64,000 bases of DNA, taken from Psychrobacter proteolyticus. GTDB lineage: Bacteria; Pseudomonadota; Gammaproteobacteria; Pseudomonadales; Moraxellaceae. Under the pieces are notes generated by a model that worked only from the letters and a program-made list of their open reading frames with translations, ran no database searches and was not told where the DNA came from. Shown here piece by piece: positions 18,514 through 28,340 of the stretch. The DNA lies in NCBI RefSeq assembly GCF_003350005.1, contig NZ_QLKS01000001.1, positions 849,946-913,945 of the forward strand, read 5' to 3'. Each line of letters starts with the position of its first letter. Position 1 is the stretch's first letter. Both the position numbers and the translations under genes were made by a program.

Positions 18514-19782
18514 ATGACGACTATTTCACCGACACGTGTGTCGATGTATGATTTTTTATATCATGATACCAAGCCTATGCTGTCACTTTTGGCTGATGCC
18601 GCACAGCTCTCATTGCCACAAGCTCGCTTAGCAATGAATGCAAGCCTGCAAGCCATTATGAGCGCCCTTCTTGCCTACCAACAGCAGCATCAAGGACAAA
18701 CACTTAGCAAAAAATTATTTGGACGGGCGGCTGTCAAAGAGTTACGACAATATAATTCCATGAATTTTGCGACCATCAATGCGACGCTATATCACCGTCA
18801 CGATGCTGCAGACGCTGTATTTAGTGACAATGCACGTGTCATCAAAGCGAGCGATCATATCGCTGAAAAAATCAACGCAACAACGCAGCAAGTTCAAATT
18901 TTGCTCACGTCTTTATGTGTGATCGTACTTCGTGAATTGGCTATTTTAGCAGAGTATAGTCAACTCGATAATGATGAGATGAATAAATGGTTCGCCTTGC
19001 AACCACAGTTTTTGTCAGCAGCTCGTTTTAGCTCAGAGCACACGCATACCTCATCTGCTGAGACAGAAAGCAATAGTGACCTGCTCGAAACAACTACTGA
19101 AGCTGTTGAAGCGATAGAGAACAACTCAGAGAGTAATGCGGAACGTACGTTACTACATACTGAGCAGTTATCAAGCACTCCACCTCCTTTTGACACTTAC
19201 TGGTATGAATTGACTGGCTTTAATACGGAAAACTATGAACCTGTGCAAGACATGCAAATGGCGACAGGTAATTACTTAAAAGCCATTGGGCGTTCCCCTG
19301 ACAATCTACAGCAAGGTCGTCACAACGATATGATGGTATTTACCGAAATGCATGCTGTTACTTTGCCGCACCAACGCTGGCTGCTACAATTGGCCAAAAT
19401 CTCAGACATCTATCTCAGTCGAAATCGACTGCGTGTTAATTCTGAACCAGCCAATCCGCCCAAACCGCCTTTGGTAAGTTTGGGATTAATCGGCGGCAAT
19501 AACGACAATACACCGACCACCACCAGCGAAAAGCCTATCGAGTATGAAGCTTCTACACCGCTATGGAAAAATCCTGTCATTCTTATCATCCTACTTGTCG
19601 TTGGTGTCCTTGGTGCACTCGCTACCTTAAAGTACCAATCGCAAAAATCTGATGGAGCTATCCTTGCAACTGAAGAAGTGTTAGAACAAGATGCTATTGA
19701 AGAGCGACAACAGCAAGATGTAGCCATCGTAATGGTAGACGAAGACGAACCTGACGTTGCAGAGACAGAAAAATCTGAGTAA
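18514..19782 (+). CDS. unknown protein with C-terminal membrane anchor
   Basis: Not recognised with certainty; 422 residues. The first 160 residues are helical and Ala, Leu and Gln rich, with 'LSLPQARLAMNASLQAIMSALLA' faintly resembling the DUF937 layout. A Ser, Glu and Thr rich linker follows (about 175-225). A second conserved-looking segment spans 225-320 and contains 'WYELTGFNTENYEPVQDMQM'. One membrane helix lies at about 354-373, followed by a short acidic tail rich in Glu, Asp and Gln. With no signal peptide, the bulk is probably cytoplasmic, anchored by the helix. The ATG at 18514 has no clear SD; the next ATG, at 18544, has none either. It is a single-gene unit convergent with argG. 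Confidence 0.7.
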   Translation: MTTISPTRVSMYDFLYHDTKPMLSLLADAAQLSLPQARLAMNASLQAIMSALLAYQQQHQGQTLSKKLFGRAAVKELRQYNSMNFATINATLYHRHDAADAVFSDNARVIKASDHIAEKINATTQQVQILLTSLCVIVLRELAILAEYSQLDNDEMNKWFALQPQFLSAARFSSEHTHTSSAETESNSDLLETTTEAVEAIENNSESNAERTLLHTEQLSSTPPPFDTYWYELTGFNTENYEPVQDMQMATGNYLKAIGRSPDNLQQGRHNDMMVFTEMHAVTLPHQRWLLQLAKISDIYLSRNRLRVNSEPANPPKPPLVSLGLIGGNNDNTPTTTSEKPIEYEASTPLWKNPVILIILLVVGVLGALATLKYQSQKSDGAILATEEVLEQDAIEERQQQDVAIVMVDEDEPDVAETEKSE

Positions 19783-19848
19783 AAAGCTTTACTATTAAGA
19801 CAGCTATTCTAAAAGTGATGCTTTTAGCAATCATTTATTAGCCATAAA

Positions 19849-19882
19849 AAAAAGAGGCCCTATTAATATAGAGCCTCTTTTT
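19849..19882. terminator. bidirectional terminator, 18514 gene / argG
   Basis: A-run plus GAGGC paired with GCCTC plus T5, 14-base loop, between convergent genes. Confidence 0.88.
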
Positions 19883-19927
19883 ATTGTGCGATCTAAGCTA
19901 TTCATTGGCTATCAGTAGCCAAAAAAC

Positions 19928-21166
19928 TTACTTAGATAAATCACGACCACGGCTAGCTTCGATAGCTAAACGTAGACCATTTAGACGGATAAAGCCTTCT
20001 GCATCTTTTTGATCATAAGCGCCCGCATCATCTTCGAAAGTGGCGATTTTTTCATCAAATAATGAATCATCTGACTTACGACCAACAACGCTCACGCTAC
20101 CTTTATACAGTTTTAAACGTACGGTACCGTTGACATACTCTTGTGATTTGTCAATCAATGCTTGTAGCATCATACGCTCAGGGCTGAACCAATAGCCATT
20201 GTAGATGATTTTTGCGTAGCGTGGCATTAGCTCATCTTTTAGATGGGCAGCTTCACGATCAAGCGTTAGTGATTCGATACCGCGATGCGCTTTTAGCATA
20301 ATAGTACCCGCTGGCGTCTCGTAGCAACCACGTGACTTCATGCCGACGTAACGGTTTTCAACGATATCTAAACGGCCAATACCATGTTTGCCGCCGATTT
20401 CATTCAGCTTAATCATGACTTCATAAGGCTTAAGCGCTTCGCCATCGATAGCAACGATGTCGCCTTTTTCGTATTCTAGTTCTAGATACTGTGCTTCATC
20501 AGGTGCTTCTTCTGGGCTGACCGACCAGCGCCACATGTCATCTTCTGCTTCAGTATACGGTTCTTCTAGAACACCGCCTTCATAAGAGATATGCAGTAAG
20601 TTAGCATCCATTGAGTAAGGAGACTTTTTCTTATTGCCCGCATAATCAATGGCGATATCATGCTCTTCAGCATATTTCATCAAGCTTTCACGGCTTGATA
20701 GATCCCACTCACGCCAAGGAGCAATAGTCACTACGTCTGGTGACAAAGCGACAGCACCTAGCTCAAAACGAACTTGGTCATTACCTTTACCAGTCGCACC
20801 ATGGCTGATGGCATCGGCGTTATGCTCTTTAGCAATCTCAACCAAGCGCTTGGCAATCAATGGACGAGCAATAGACGTACCTAATAAGTACTCACCTTCG
20901 TAAATGGCGTTAGCACGGAACATAGGGAATACATAATCACGAGCAAACTCTTCGCGTAAATCTTCGATATGAATATGCTTGATACCCATTGCCTGAGCTT
21001 TGGCTCGTGCTGGCTCAACTTCTTCGCCTTGACCGATATCAGCGGTAAAGGTGATTACTTCCGCATCATAAGTTTCTTGTAGCCATTTAGCGATGATTGA
21101 GGTATCAAGACCACCTGAATAAGCCAAGACGATTTTATTGATATTTTTTGGATCAAGTTGAGCCAT
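19928..21166 (-). CDS. argG: argininosuccinate synthase
   Basis: Joins citrulline and aspartate with ATP in arginine synthesis; 412 residues, of the normal size. The PP-loop ATP-binding motif AYSGGLDTS is at residues 15-23, and the later family segments [15 protein letters not shown] and [14 protein letters not shown] are intact. It is a single-gene unit on the minus strand, sharing its terminator with the convergent gene at 18514. No ARG-box palindrome was recognised upstream. Confidence 0.98.
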   Translation of the reverse strand: MAQLDPKNINKIVLAYSGGLDTSIIAKWLQETYDAEVITFTADIGQGEEVEPARAKAQAMGIKHIHIEDLREEFARDYVFPMFRANAIYEGEYLLGTSIARPLIAKRLVEIAKEHNADAISHGATGKGNDQVRFELGAVALSPDVVTIAPWREWDLSSRESLMKYAEEHDIAIDYAGNKKKSPYSMDANLLHISYEGGVLEEPYTEAEDDMWRWSVSPEEAPDEAQYLELEYEKGDIVAIDGEALKPYEVMIKLNEIGGKHGIGRLDIVENRYVGMKSRGCYETPAGTIMLKAHRGIESLTLDREAAHLKDELMPRYAKIIYNGYWFSPERMMLQALIDKSQEYVNGTVRLKLYKGSVSVVGRKSDDSLFDEKIATFEDDAGAYDQKDAEGFIRLNGLRLAIEASRGRDLSK

Positions 21167-21501
21167 GAATAACTCCCATTATGAAATATAGTTTTAAAAA
21201 AGGCGGCGAACAAATCGAAAGCAAGTCGAACGATAATTACTTGCTCAGTGTACATCATATTTACTATGGGCAAAAGTCTAACTGCCATAAGGCGTGTGCT
21301 TTTGGCTTAAATTCTAATTAACCTCATTTTTGCCACCAGAATTTAAACATCGTTTAAAGATAAGATATTAATCTTAGCTCGATGAATTATGTACAGATAT
21401 TTAGCCTTATATTTAGTCAAGTGGGCAAATCTGTTATGATAGACCCACAATATCACACCCTTTTGTTTCCTTTATTTGACGATATAGAGCGCTTTGACAC
21501 T
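21167..21501. other. divergent intergenic region argG / pyrC
   Basis: About 335 bases with a candidate pyrC promoter (21412-21440). An open frame runs from 21382 into pyrC, but its first 40 codons cross that promoter and are unlike any dihydroorotase N-terminus. Confidence 0.5.
21412..21440 (+). promoter_or_regulatory. candidate pyrC promoter
   Basis: TTTAGT at 21412-21417 and TATGAT at 21435-21440 with a 17-base spacer, about 60 bases before the chosen start. The -35 is weak. Confidence 0.4.
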
Positions 21502-22572
21502 ATGACTGATTCGATTAGAGAATTGACCATCCTTCAGCCAGATGACTGGCATATTCATTTGCGTGACGATCTCGCCTTGAGCACGACCGTACCTCATGCA
21601 GCAAGCAGCTTTAACCGTGTTATCTGTATGCCAAACCTCGTGCCTCCAGTCAAAAATGTGCAGGATGCTATCGCCTACCGCGCCCGTATCATGGATCAAT
21701 TAGCAGTGAGTGATTTAAGTCCTGAGCGCAAGTCAGCTTTTGATCCGCGTATGACTTTATACTTAACGGACAATACTACTGCCCATGATATTGAGGTCGC
21801 AGCGCAGTCAGGTATTGTACAAGCGGTCAAACTTTATCCTGCTGGGGCGACTACCAACTCTACAGATGGCGTTACCAACATCAATGCCTGTGTCGATGTA
21901 TTTGAGGCACTAGAAAAGTACAAATTGCCATTGCTAATCCATGGCGAAGTGACCCAAGACCATATAGATATCTTTGATCGCGAAAAGCGTTTCTTAGATG
22001 AGGTGTTGGCACAAATTATCGTGAAATTCCCAACGTTAAAAATAGTAGTAGAGCATATCACTACGAGCGATGCGGCAGATTTTGTATTGGCACAAGGTAA
22101 CCATGTTGCTGCGACTATTACGCCGCAGCATTTAATGTTTAACCGCAATCATCTGCTGGTTGGCGGCATCAAACCACATTTTTATTGCTTACCTATTTTA
22201 AAGCGTGAGAGTCATCAAAAAGTACTGTTAGATGTTGCCACTAGTGGCAATCCAAAGTTCTTCTTGGGTACTGACTCTGCGCCACATGCGACAGATAAAA
22301 AAGAAGCGGCTTGTGGTTGTGCCGGTTGCTATAGTGCAGCCACGGCGCTGCCCTTGTATGCGACCGCCTTTGATAGTGTTGGAAAAATAGACAAATTAGA
22401 AGGCTTCGCCAGTCGTTTTGGTGCCCAGTTCTACGGTCTACCTCTAAATAAAAGCACGATAACGCTTGTTAATACGCCTATGCAGGTGCCGACTGACTAT
22501 CCTTATTTCGATGGTGCATCATTGACTCCCTTGATGGCAGGTGAGACGCTACCTTGGTCAATTAAGGCTTAA
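21502..22572 (+). CDS. pyrC: dihydroorotase
   Basis: Zinc enzyme closing carbamoyl aspartate to dihydroorotate in pyrimidine synthesis; 356 residues from the chosen start, against 348 in E. coli. Metal ligands His17 and His19 lie in DDWHIHLRD; the carbamylated-lysine segment ([13 protein letters not shown]), LLIHGEV, EHITT and the GTDSAPH aspartate follow in order. The start at 21502 gives [16 protein letters not shown], matching the family; upstream in-frame ATGs at 21436 and 21382 overlap a promoter-like sequence. The SD is poor at this ATG, so the start is likely but not proven. Followed by rnt, as in Pseudomonas relatives. Confidence 0.95.
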   Translation: MTDSIRELTILQPDDWHIHLRDDLALSTTVPHAASSFNRVICMPNLVPPVKNVQDAIAYRARIMDQLAVSDLSPERKSAFDPRMTLYLTDNTTAHDIEVAAQSGIVQAVKLYPAGATTNSTDGVTNINACVDVFEALEKYKLPLLIHGEVTQDHIDIFDREKRFLDEVLAQIIVKFPTLKIVVEHITTSDAADFVLAQGNHVAATITPQHLMFNRNHLLVGGIKPHFYCLPILKRESHQKVLLDVATSGNPKFFLGTDSAPHATDKKEAACGCAGCYSAATALPLYATAFDSVGKIDKLEGFASRFGAQFYGLPLNKSTITLVNTPMQVPTDYPYFDGASLTPLMAGETLPWSIKA

Positions 22573-22736
22573 CGCCCACAAAGCTTAACATTCAAAAGTG
22601 ACCTATTATTTTATCCTATGACATTAATGATGCCTTTATACTAGACTTCTTGGTACTAAAGGTGCAGTTAATATCATAGGATGCTTATTTCTCATTCAAT
22701 ATATTAGTACGACTGATAAAAGTGATTTAACTTTAT

Positions 22737-23522
22737 ATGACCAATCAAAACATAGCGACCTTGCCTGACGAAGACTTATCAAATCTTAAATCTGCTAGTC
22801 TTGATGCTACTCTAAACACCTCCTCTGAAGATGCAGCCTCAGCGATAGATGAGCAAGCACCTATGGCCTTAAAAGACCGTTTTCGCAAGTTCTTGCCTGT
22901 CGTCGTCGACGTGGAAACAGCAGGTTTCAATGCCCAGACCGATGCCCTGTTAGAAATTGCCTGTATTCCCGTCTTACTGAATGAGCAAGGTGTATTTTAT
23001 CCAGGTGAAGCTTTTAATGCTCATATCGAGCCTTTTGAAGGTGCGAACTTAGAGCCAAGTGCGCTTGCTTTTACCGGCATTGACCCTAAAAACCCAATGC
23101 GTAAAGCCATTGCGGAAGATGAAAAGACAGCATTGCGCCGAATCTTCAAAGGGTTAAAAGACGTACGCCGTGACGAAGAATGCCGTCAATGTGTCTTAAT
23201 TGGGCACAATGCTCATTTTGACTTGGCTTTTTTGAATGCAGCTGTGCTACGAACCAATAGCAAAAATCACAATCCATTTCATAACTTTTCAGTATTCGAT
23301 ACCGTCACCTTATCAGCATTAGCATTTGGTCAAACTGTCTTAGCACGTGCTTGTAAAGCAGCAGGGTTAGAGTTTGATGGTAAGAATGCTCACTCAGCTC
23401 TGTATGACACTCAAAAGACTGCTGAGCTATTCTGTCATATACTAAATAACTATCCCATGTTGGCCAATGCGCTGCATAATGAAGACGTGAAAGAAGAGTC
23501 AACTGATAGCGACAGTCAATAA
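22737..23522 (+). CDS. rnt: ribonuclease T with N-terminal extension
   Basis: DEDDh-type 3'-5' exoribonuclease that trims tRNA CCA ends and matures stable RNA; acts as a dimer. Catalytic residues visible: Asp58 and Glu60 (VVDVETAG), Asp162 (GHNAHFDLAFL), His219 and Asp224 (HSALYD). At 261 residues it is about 40 longer than the usual 215-224, because of a polar Asp, Ser and Ala rich leader. An internal ATG at 22863 (MALKDRFR) would give the typical length, but neither ATG has a clear SD, so the true start is unsettled. It lies 164 bases after pyrC and is probably co-transcribed with it. Confidence 0.93.
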   Translation: MTNQNIATLPDEDLSNLKSASLDATLNTSSEDAASAIDEQAPMALKDRFRKFLPVVVDVETAGFNAQTDALLEIACIPVLLNEQGVFYPGEAFNAHIEPFEGANLEPSALAFTGIDPKNPMRKAIAEDEKTALRRIFKGLKDVRRDEECRQCVLIGHNAHFDLAFLNAAVLRTNSKNHNPFHNFSVFDTVTLSALAFGQTVLARACKAAGLEFDGKNAHSALYDTQKTAELFCHILNNYPMLANALHNEDVKEESTDSDSQ

Positions 23523-23802
23523 GTCACATATCCTATATTGCCAACCATACGTAATAGTGCTATTTGTAATACTTGATGACTTTGACATCTTGATTTGGCA
23601 ATCAATAGGGATATGATTGATATCATAATAAATAGACGGAACTATTTATTGATTACAGACATGGTTGTTTTATTCGATATGAATAACTGTCTGATGATAA
23701 AATATCACTTTTAAGCGATGTAGTTATATCCTATAGATGGTTTAAGTTGCTCACACTGTCTTGATAGTAAGTATTATCAAGATTAATAGGAGGGACTTTA
23801 TT

Positions 23803-24000
23803 ATGGATCCACAGCTCAAGTTATGGGGCACCATTCTCGGTTATATGCTGCTTGCATTGACGATTAGCGCCTGTACTTCTTTATGGATTCGCTATCATTT
23901 AAAGCGAAATGACCTACATCCTCGTCGCGCAATTAAAAAAAGATATTTAATTTTAAAAAGACGTAGAAAAAGGCTTGACAGGAAGCGCCGACGCTATTAA
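23803..24000 (+). CDS. 65-residue single-span membrane protein with basic tail
   Basis: Not recognised. The ATG at 23803 follows a strong SD (AGGAGGG, eight bases away), good evidence that it is translated. Residues 1-6 are polar, about 7-28 form one hydrophobic helix, and residues 29-65 are very basic, with runs such as KKRYLILKRRRKRLDRKRRRY minus its last residue. That suggests an inner-membrane helix with a cytoplasmic tail able to bind RNA, DNA or acidic lipids. The last codons overlap the tRNA-Glu promoter: the -35 lies inside the frame and the -10 starts at the stop codon. An in-frame start at 23761 is less likely, having no SD. Confidence 0.72.
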   Translation: MDPQLKLWGTILGYMLLALTISACTSLWIRYHLKRNDLHPRRAIKKRYLILKRRRKRLDRKRRRY

Positions 24001-24003
24001 AAT
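23975..24003 (+). promoter_or_regulatory. tRNA-Glu promoter
   Basis: Perfect TTGACA at 23975-23980, 17-base spacer, TAAAAT at 23998-24003, about 50 bases before the tRNA. It lies inside the end of the 65-residue reading frame. Confidence 0.85.
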
Positions 24004-24052
24004 ACGCACCACTTCAGCATAAATGGTGAAAGCAGTTGAAGTGTTGTTACTA

Positions 24053-24128
24053 GTCCCCATCGTCTAGAGGCCTAGGACACCGCCCTTTCACGGCGGTAAC
24101 GGGGGTTCGAATCCCCCTGGGGACGCCA
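24053..24128 (+). tRNA. tRNA-Glu (anticodon TTC)
   Basis: A 76-base cloverleaf with a fully paired acceptor (GTCCCCA/TGGGGAC), the anticodon stem CCGCC/GGCGG around CTTTCAC, a T-loop GTTCGAATC, and an encoded CCA end. It closely resembles E. coli tRNA-Glu. No rRNA or second tRNA is nearby, and no integrase lies beside it. Confidence 0.97.
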
Positions 24129-24192
24129 CTATTTGGCGTCACTTGTTAGCAATTTTGCTTAGCATCAGGTTAGACTAACAAGCGTACCACCA

Positions 24193-24230
24193 AAACCCAG
24201 TTCATAATATATTATGAACTGGGTTTTTTT
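24193..24230 (+). terminator. tRNA-Glu terminator
   Basis: A perfect palindrome with 16-base arms (AACCCAGTTCATAATA and complement) followed by T7. Confidence 0.92.
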
Positions 24231-24266
24231 ATACCTGTTATTAAAAGCCAACTTATTCTTCTAAAT

Positions 24267-24300
24267 AAAAAAGCCAGCATCGATTGAATGCTGGCTTTTT
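24267..24300. terminator. second terminator, mainly for BLUF gene
   Basis: A6 GCCAGCAT, seven-base loop, ATGCTGGC T5. On the minus strand it lies about 65 bases past the BLUF stop; on the plus strand it backs up the tRNA terminator. Confidence 0.85.
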
Positions 24301-24366
24301 GTTTAGCTATATTATTAATTATGAATATAACTTGGCCTAATGCGAAACTTTGTTAGTATCTATCGA

Positions 24367-24975
24367 TTACAGCAGCAACCATAGCAGTGTAGCAACTATC
24401 ATTAGTCCCAACACTGTCTGGATTAGAAAGAATGCTTGATGCTCTCCTACCACCTTACTTAGAGTCACCCCTAACGTACTATATTTGACCGGCGGTGTAT
24501 CAACACTAATTGTACTATTTTGCCCTTCATAATACCCTTGCAAAATATCTAAAAACTTTTGCCACTCATTAGCGTTCCATTCATCAGGCTTAAATGGCAT
24601 CAACTTCTTGAGTTCAGGCTCTTTAGTCATCCAACGCTCAAGGGTAATAGAGCGTAATGACCAGCTAGCAAAACGACGTTTTGCAATCTCAGAAAAGTCT
24701 AAAATTTTCAGTTCTTTATGACGATCATCTAATAATAAACGATTTTTTAGATTGGTAAGTGCCTGCTCCGATCCTTCAACACATTGTAAAAAGTTGCCAT
24801 TACCATAGCAAAGAATACCAGTAATATTATCGATTAGATTACGCTCAATAGCAATTTCTGAAATATCGTTAAGTGTACTAGGACTTGCTAGACCAGCAGA
24901 AGTAATCCGGCTTATGTATACAAACTGGTAGAGACCTGTCGTTACTGGATTTGATGAATCATTGATTGTTGACAA
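24367..24975 (-). CDS. BLUF blue-light sensor with C-terminal membrane anchor
   Basis: Flavin-binding photoreceptor domain at about residues 15-110. Key residues are present: Tyr20 (VYIS), Asn50 (DNITG), Gln64 (FLQCVEG) and Trp105 (ASWSL), matching AppA Y21, N45, Q63 and W104. Light changes the hydrogen-bond network around FAD and the output is passed to the C-terminal part. Here that part (110-175) is short and helical and ends in one strong hydrophobic helix at about 181-202, right at the C-terminus. There is no EAL, GGDEF or HTH output domain. Acinetobacter BlsA is a short soluble BLUF protein; the tail anchor is different. The neighbours give no clue to the partner. Confidence 0.9.
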   Translation of the reverse strand: MSTINDSSNPVTTGLYQFVYISRITSAGLASPSTLNDISEIAIERNLIDNITGILCYGNGNFLQCVEGSEQALTNLKNRLLLDDRHKELKILDFSEIAKRRFASWSLRSITLERWMTKEPELKKLMPFKPDEWNANEWQKFLDILQGYYEGQNSTISVDTPPVKYSTLGVTLSKVVGEHQAFFLIQTVLGLMIVATLLWLLL

Positions 24976-25333
24976 TCAGCTTCTCCCTATTATTAGGTAA
25001 ATATTGCTAAAACAATCATATTAACTTCAGAAAAAATATAGAGACGAGGCAGATGCTTCTAACAAGCCAACCTAGTATATTATTGATTTTATAAGCTTTT
25101 ATTTTAATTGTATTAAGATGGTTACATCATAGTTTAGTTTGGTCATCAAAGCAACCTATTCTTAATTAATAACCTTGCTTATATACAAAAAATATGTTTT
25201 AAAATATATTATATATTAAATTAATATATCTTAACTTCTATTGAGGCTCGAACTTGCCGTAAAATTGATGCGATATTGACAGTCATTACCTTAAACTATC
25301 TGATATAAGCGCGAAGCAAATCTATAAATTTGA
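24976..25333. other. AT-rich intergenic region
   Basis: About 358 bases between BLUF and ispD. It is very AT-rich, especially 25190-25230. It should hold the BLUF promoter. No gene or clear hairpin was seen. Confidence 0.5.
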
Positions 25334-26068
25334 TTAATATGAAGATTGGATATTAAGAATTGCTGCCAGTAAAATGGCGTCATCAGGATACGTAAGCTTG
25401 ATGTTTTGTCGACTACCAGGCACCAAACGTATAGGTAGATCTAAGTGCTCAAAAGCACTGGCCTCATCTGTGATGCTAAGCTGATGCTCAAACACATGAT
25501 TTAGGACTTTTTTTAATTGACCTAAGCGAAATACTTGCGGGGTTTGTGCTTGCCACATATTGCTACGATCAATGGTAGATTTGGTATAAGAATGTGGACG
25601 ACTCTCTTCTGTAGTCGTAGCTTGCTGGTAGGAAGCCTTTAACGTATCCGCTACTGGTGTTGCTAGAATAGCGCCATAAGGCTCCAACATCGACGCTTCA
25701 ATCACTTGATCGATATCTGAACTTGGTACAGCGGGACGTGCTGCATCATGAATAAGCACCAAATCTGAATCATCAGCACCTGTCTGACTAATCGCCTCAA
25801 CGCCTGCTTGTACTGACTGCCAACGCTCTGCTCCGCCGACTGCGTAGCGTATAGGAAGTGCAAACTCTAATTGTTGAGCCGTGCTGTCATCGGCTGATAT
25901 GACCAATAGACATCTATCGATGTAATCACTACAAGCAAGTCGTGCCACACTATGCTGCAATAGCGTCTGACCTTCTAGCATTGTATATTGTTTGGCGATA
26001 GACGCACCAAAACGGCTGCCGCGACCAGCTGCAACGATCATGGCATGTATATTAGGGATTGTATTCAT
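25334..26068 (-). CDS. ispD: 2-C-methyl-D-erythritol 4-phosphate cytidylyltransferase
   Basis: Third step of the MEP isoprenoid pathway: couples CTP to methylerythritol phosphate. It has 244 residues from the chosen start. The nucleotide-binding N-terminus AMIVAAGRGSRFG and Lys in AKQYTMLEG, then VLIHDAARPAVP and the substrate-site segment ATPVADTLK, are all family signatures. Start chosen at 26068 (MNTIPNIHAMIVAAG); a start at 26119 would add 17 residues without family support. It is the last gene of eno-ftsB-ispD. Confidence 0.96.
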   Translation of the reverse strand: MNTIPNIHAMIVAAGRGSRFGASIAKQYTMLEGQTLLQHSVARLACSDYIDRCLLVISADDSTAQQLEFALPIRYAVGGAERWQSVQAGVEAISQTGADDSDLVLIHDAARPAVPSSDIDQVIEASMLEPYGAILATPVADTLKASYQQATTTEESRPHSYTKSTIDRSNMWQAQTPQVFRLGQLKKVLNHVFEHQLSITDEASAFEHLDLPIRLVPGSRQNIKLTYPDDAILLAAILNIQSSY

Positions 26069-26192
26069 AGTAGTGTACTCATGGTTTAAGCCCATGACAG
26101 TATATGTAGAGAGGATCAAAGCAGGTATTAAGTATGATGAATGATGTTAGATATCAACATTATGATGCTGCATCATGAAAATTAATTCATGT

Positions 26193-26228
26193 CGTAAAAG
26201 CTAGTGTATTCGTAAAAGCTAGTGTGTT
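26193..26228. repeat. 18-base tandem duplication after ftsB
   Basis: CGTAAAAGCTAGTGTATT is followed by a second copy with one change (GTGTGTT), and a decayed third copy runs into the ftsB stop codon. The unit is six codons and stays in frame with ftsB. Confidence 0.85.
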
Positions 26229-26235
26229 TATAAAG

Positions 26236-26544
26236 CTAATAGTTGCTGTGCGTGGTTGGTGCGGTAGATACTTGGACAAAAGTCTCATTGGGTTTGATTA
26301 AACCTAAATCTAAGCGAGCATGCTCTTCTACGGCCTCAAGCCCAGTTTTCAAATCTTGAACATCGGTGCGTAATAAATTATTTGCTGCAACTTGATTGTC
26401 ATTCAAGCGTTGTTGTTCTTCAATTTGAACCGTCAATTTGCTGTGTTCAAAGCGCCCATTTTCACCCAACCAATACTGATATTGCAACCCTAAAAGCACT
26501 GCAACGGCTAAAGCAAGTAGTATAAATTGGCTAAAATATTTCAT
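26236..26544 (-). CDS. ftsB: cell division protein FtsB
   Basis: Small bitopic divisome protein that forms the FtsQ-FtsL-FtsB complex; 102 residues. One membrane helix spans about 5-24, followed by a periplasmic coiled coil (about 30-65, Leu, Gln and Asn rich) and the conserved 'LKTGLEAVEEHARLDLGLI..NETFVQV' end, where E. coli FtsB has an equivalent EERAR segment. Gene order eno-ftsB-ispD agrees. Past the TAG stop the frame continues for 17 codons (to a TAA) through an 18-base tandem repeat, so an ancestral C-terminal extension is possible. Confidence 0.95.
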   Translation of the reverse strand: MKYFSQFILLALAVAVLLGLQYQYWLGENGRFEHSKLTVQIEEQQRLNDNQVAANNLLRTDVQDLKTGLEAVEEHARLDLGLIKPNETFVQVSTAPTTHSNY

Positions 26545-26697
26545 AAGATGACAACGCCAAACGGTATAAAAGAAGGATAGTGAAATTTAAGCTGATTAGG
26601 CGATATATAAATGGTTATATATCGCCTAAATATTAACTTCAGCTGATGAGTCTAGGTTTTTTAATGGATATTACACCTTAAAAAGCCAGTCAGACTC

Positions 26698-28340
<1,643 letters not shown>

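Noticed and set aside
21382-21501. 40-codon upstream extension of pyrC
   Set aside because: It crosses a promoter-like sequence and is unlike dihydroorotase N-termini; the ATG at 21502 puts the metal-binding His pair where E. coli has it.
24053-24128. tRNA-Glu as an integration site
   Set aside because: No integrase lies nearby and the 3' end of the tRNA is not repeated downstream.
26162-26176. ATGATGC-t-GCATCAT palindrome as a terminator of ftsB
   Set aside because: The one-base loop cannot fold well as a hairpin and no T tract follows.
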